Made by a program: the position numbers and the translations under genes. From Chloroflexota bacterium (lineage in GTDB: Bacteria > Chloroflexota > Anaerolineae > Anaerolineales > DRMV01): a DNA stretch of 16,359 nucleotides. The stretch covers positions 1 through 16,359 of the forward strand of contig JAADFA010000069.1 of NCBI GenBank assembly GCA_013153135.1, written 5' to 3'. Of the stretch, positions 13,885 through 16,359 are shown in pieces (the stretch's first letter is position 1; every line of letters begins with the position of its first letter). Under the pieces are notes generated by a model, which saw nothing but the letters and a program-made list of their open reading frames with translations, searched no databases and had not been told where the DNA came from.

Positions 13885-14817
13885 ATGGCAGGGATTCGTC
13901 GTGTGGTGCTCACGGGTGGGACGGGGCTTATTGGTCGCGCGTTGAGCCAATACTTGGCCGAGCGCGGGGTGGCGGAACAACGCATTCTCACGCGGAATCC
14001 GAAACGTCAGCTCCTGTTGCCGCCGGGTGCGCGTTTGGTCCCGTGGCGCGCGGAGCCCGATGCGTTGGCCGAGGTGCTACAAGGCGTGGACGCGGTGGTC
14101 CATATGGCCGGCGCGAACGTTGCTCAACGTCGCTGGACCGATGCGTATAAGGCGGAAATCTACCGCAGCCGCGTTGAGACTGGACGCGCGCTCGCGCGAG
14201 CTCTGGCTGCCGTGCCCGAGTCCCAGCGCCCGCGCGTGTTTGTGCAAATGTCCGCCGTGGGGTACTACGGCGACCGCGGGGACGCGATCTTGACAGAAGA
14301 TGAGCCTCCGGGTCAGGACTTTTTGGCTCGCCTATGTGTCGATTGGGAGGCCGCGACCCAATCCGTCCAAGACTTCGGCGTGCGATGGATCGCGACCCGT
14401 ACGGGCATCGTGCTAAGCCGAGAAGGCGGCGCGCTCCCCCTGATGGCGCGACCTATGCGTTGGTTCGTGGGTGGTCCCTTGGCGGATGGGCAATTTTACA
14501 TACCCTGGATTCATATTATGGACCAGGTTCGGGCCATGGCGTTTTTGATGAACCATCCCGAGGCCCGTGGGCCCTTTAACCTGACCGCGCCCGAGCCCGT
14601 CACCAACGAGGTGTTCATCCGGACTCTGGCACGCGTATTGCGACGGCCCGCGTGGTTCCGCGTTCCTCGCTGGGCGCTACGACTCGTGTTGGGTGAAATG
14701 GCCGATGCTATGCTCGCGAGCCTGCGCGCGGTACCCAAGCGCCTTTTGGATTTAGGCTTTACCTTCCGCTTCCCGGATCTGACATCGGCCCTGCAGGATC
14801 TGTTCGCCCAAGGTTGA
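13885..14817 (+). CDS. TIGR01777-family NAD(P)-binding SDR/epimerase-like protein
   Basis: 310 residues. The extended-SDR Rossmann motif TGGTGLIG (10-17) lies at the start. HMAGANVAQRRWT (73-85), MSAVGYYGDRGD (122-133) with the catalytic-type Tyr, and FYIPWIHIMD (204-213) are hallmarks of this YfcH/SulA-like family. Residues about 255-304 (PAWFRVPRWALRLVLGEMA to FRFPDLTSAL) are the C-terminal DUF1731 domain. The family is widespread and its substrate is unknown. ATG 13885 has AAGGAGGA about eight bases before it. The frame is open to 13828, but that part has no site of its own. It lies 63 bases after cysC and its stop is five bases before the HAD gene start, so the two are probably translated together. 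Confidence 0.9.
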   Translation: MAGIRRVVLTGGTGLIGRALSQYLAERGVAEQRILTRNPKRQLLLPPGARLVPWRAEPDALAEVLQGVDAVVHMAGANVAQRRWTDAYKAEIYRSRVETGRALARALAAVPESQRPRVFVQMSAVGYYGDRGDAILTEDEPPGQDFLARLCVDWEAATQSVQDFGVRWIATRTGIVLSREGGALPLMARPMRWFVGGPLADGQFYIPWIHIMDQVRAMAFLMNHPEARGPFNLTAPEPVTNEVFIRTLARVLRRPAWFRVPRWALRLVLGEMADAMLASLRAVPKRLLDLGFTFRFPDLTSALQDLFAQG

Positions 14818-14822
14818 ACCTC

Positions 14823-15974
14823 ATGCGAGTGGTGTTGTTCGATTTAGACGGAGTCCTGGTGCGGCCGCGCGGGTATCGCGCCGCGGTGCGCGCAACTTTT
14901 GCGCACTTCGCACACCGTTGGGGCCTCGAGCCACCCGAGCCGCGCGAGGCAGATTTGGCCTTGTTTGAAGCCCATGGCATTACCAGCGAGTGGGATATGG
15001 TACCGTTGCTCCTGGCCGCGCTATGGCACGCCGCGCGCGGTCAGGGCCTCGCCCTGCCACCTTCGTTGCCGGATCCCGCGGCCGAGCCTGTCCCGCCTCC
15101 CGCGCGCGTAGCGGTGTCGAGCATCGATATCGGGCCATGGATTGAACCGCTGACCACCTCCCTATCCCCGGGTGCCATCCCCAGCCAGGAGGCGTGGGCT
15201 TTGCACCAGAAGGGATACATACCGTTCGCCCATTTGCCCACCCCCTTGGCCCGAGCGTTATTCGCAGAGACGCGCGAGGTTCGCCACGCTCCCATTACGC
15301 GCGTGTTTCAGCATTACACCCTTGGGAGCGCGACGTTCACGCGCACATACGGGCTGCCGGCCGCGTTCGAAACGCCTTCGTTCCTGTTGCGCGAGGATCT
15401 GCCCCGACCACCGGCTGCTTGGCGGCGGGCAGTGCGCCAGGCGCACGCACGTGGCGCGTGCCGGGTGGCGGTGATGACCGCGCGGCCCTCTCAGCCCGAG
15501 GGCGCGGGGCTAAACGCGGCGCCTGAGGCTAATTTGGCCCTTGAGCTTTTGGAATGGGACGGTGTTGTTCCGATCGTGGGCTTGGGCGATTTGGCCCAGT
15601 TCGGTCCTGGCGAGGTGTGGCTCAAACCGCATCCGGCCCATGCGCTGTTAGCGTTGGCGCGCGCACTGGGTCTGGCGCCGGAGGAGGCCCACAGGTGGAC
15701 TCGGGCGCTGTTGGCCCATACTTCGCCACCGCGGCTGTGGCCCGCGGGCCAGCTCGCGCTCGCCGTGGTCGAGGACACGCCGCCTGGGTTGCGAGCGGCC
15801 CAGGCCGCGCGTGCGGTGTTGCAGCGCGCGTACAACGAGCCTGTGGCGCTGCTAGCCCTGGGCTTGAGCGCGGATTCGCATAAAGCGCGTGCGTTGGCGC
15901 GCACGGGCGCGAGGGTATACCCATCATGGCCCGAGGTCCAGGCGGCCTTGACCGCGTGGGGCTGCTTGGCTTGA
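14823..15974 (+). CDS. HAD-superfamily hydrolase, oversized with long insertion
   Basis: 383 residues. HAD motif I is FDLDGVL with D7 as nucleophile and D9 as acid/base, motif II is MTARP with T219, motif III is LKPHP with K268, and motif IV is VVEDTPPGLRAA with E317 and D318. All four catalytic motifs are present, so a phosphatase-like activity is plausible. About 210 residues separate motifs I and II, more than the usual cap of a roughly 220-residue enzyme, and part of the insertion is Pro/Ala-rich (76-97). The substrate is unknown. ATG 14823 is chosen at the fold start, while a TTG at 14814 overlapping the upstream stop is also possible. AAGG lies about ten bases before the ATG. It is the last gene of the plus-strand group. 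Confidence 0.8.
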   Translation: MRVVLFDLDGVLVRPRGYRAAVRATFAHFAHRWGLEPPEPREADLALFEAHGITSEWDMVPLLLAALWHAARGQGLALPPSLPDPAAEPVPPPARVAVSSIDIGPWIEPLTTSLSPGAIPSQEAWALHQKGYIPFAHLPTPLARALFAETREVRHAPITRVFQHYTLGSATFTRTYGLPAAFETPSFLLREDLPRPPAAWRRAVRQAHARGACRVAVMTARPSQPEGAGLNAAPEANLALELLEWDGVVPIVGLGDLAQFGPGEVWLKPHPAHALLALARALGLAPEEAHRWTRALLAHTSPPRLWPAGQLALAVVEDTPPGLRAAQAARAVLQRAYNEPVALLALGLSADSHKARALARTGARVYPSWPEVQAALTAWGCLA

Positions 15975-16023
15975 AAAGTCGGCAGGAATCGGGGAGCGGA
16001 TAGCAAGAAGCAGGGAAGATATT

Positions 16024-16157
16024 AGAGGTTAGTCGTTAGCTTATCTGTTGACTAACGACTACAAACTGCCTACTTTTATTGCCAACTTCCAGCCAACCTC
16101 TCAACTTCCAACTTCAAACTTCAAACCTTCCTTCCAACCTTCCAACCACTAACCTCT
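16024..16157. repeat. Low-complexity CTTCCAAC-type tract bounded by inverted ends
   Basis: Bases 16082-16147 are built from degenerate units such as CCAACTTCC, CAACTTC, CAAACTTC and CCAACCTTCC. AGAGGTTAG (16024-16032) and CTAACCTCT (16149-16157) are perfect inverses at its edges. Within it TAGTCGTTAG (16030-16039) and CTAACGACTA (16052-16061) form a 10-bp hairpin with a 12-base loop. It is non-coding and strongly strand-biased (few G on this strand). Confidence 0.6.
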
Positions 16158-16213
16158 CTCCATCCGTGGTTCCCGTGCTTATCTGTGTTTGTCCGTAGTT
16201 TCTTCTACAAAAC

Positions 16214-16247
16214 GCCCAGGCGGGAGCTTGGGTGCCCCCGCCTGGGC
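16214..16247 (-). terminator. Intrinsic terminator of valS
   Basis: GCCCAGGCGGG (16214-16224) pairs perfectly with CCCGCCTGGGC (16237-16247), an 11-bp stem with a 12-base loop, 15 bases past the valS stop. The minus-strand tail is GTTTTGTAG. Confidence 0.75.
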
Positions 16248-16262
16248 TACACACGTCACGAC

Positions 16263-16359
16263 TTAGCTGGCGAGCTGGCGCCGCAAGGTCTCGGCTTCTT
16301 CGCGAAAGCGGGCCAATTTCTCGCGCTCGTGCTGGACCACGTTCGCGGGCGCTTTTTGC
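16263..16359 (-). CDS. valS: Valyl-tRNA synthetase, C-terminal end (partial)
   Basis: Only the last 31 codons are in the window, as the gene runs off the right edge. The visible peptide contains KAPANVVQHEREKLARF and ends REEAETLRRQLAS. This is the ending of the C-terminal coiled-coil arm of ValRS, where K-A-P-x-x-V-V-x-x-E-R-x-K-L is well conserved. That arm contacts the outer part of tRNA-Val during charging with valine. The frame has a clear TAA stop at 16263-16265 followed by a terminator hairpin. The fragment is short, so the identification relies on that one motif. Confidence 0.8.
   Translation of the reverse strand, partial: QKAPANVVQHEREKLARFREEAETLRRQLAS

Noticed and set aside
15491..16006. 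171-codon minus-strand open frame
   Set aside because: It overlaps the HAD gene, is very Ala/Ser/Pro-rich, and lacks motifs and a ribosome site.

Overview
This is a GC-rich bacterial chromosomal window with ordinary, dense gene organisation and clear Shine-Dalgarno sequences. No rRNA, tRNA, CRISPR array, prophage or intact transposase is visible. The content best fits a Chloroflexota (Anaerolineae-like) genome: an FHA-ABC fusion transporter, paired SPFH proteins with NfeD, a CPSF/RNase J-type MBL protein, and a CTTCCAAC-type low-complexity tract. This assignment is an inference from gene style and not from a marker gene.

Layout. 2-2758 (+) is the 3' part of an FHA-domain ABC transporter that begins before the window. 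It converges on an unrecognised two-helix membrane protein (3714-2824, -) across a two-way terminator. Bases 3715-4373 hold that gene's sigma70-type promoter, a MITE-like repeat and a terminator. A four-gene minus-strand operon follows (7237-4374): prohibitin-like SPFH protein, small Cys-rich membrane protein, short NfeD, slipin-type SPFH protein. This looks like a membrane-microdomain module. A small membrane protein gene (7361-7732, +) diverges from it.

Bases 7733-8332 hold no credible gene but carry many DnaA-box-like 9-mers, including one perfect consensus box and a phased three-box array, with AT-rich blocks at both sides. This is a candidate replication origin and the most interesting part of the window. 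To its right a minus-strand operon (11302-8333) encodes an HTH/MmyB-like regulator, an MBL beta-CASP nuclease-like protein and a hot-dog thioesterase, and ends in a strong terminator.

Bases 11303-11975 carry a second, longer copy of the MITE-like element, with near-perfect terminal inverted repeats and a possible 7-bp target duplication. A sigma70-like promoter follows, with two 12-bp palindromes just downstream of its predicted start. It probably drives a plus-strand group: DAO-family FAD oxidoreductase, APS kinase (cysC), TIGR01777-family SDR protein and an oversized HAD hydrolase. The window ends with a repeat-rich spacer, a terminator, and the C-terminus of valyl-tRNA synthetase on the minus strand.
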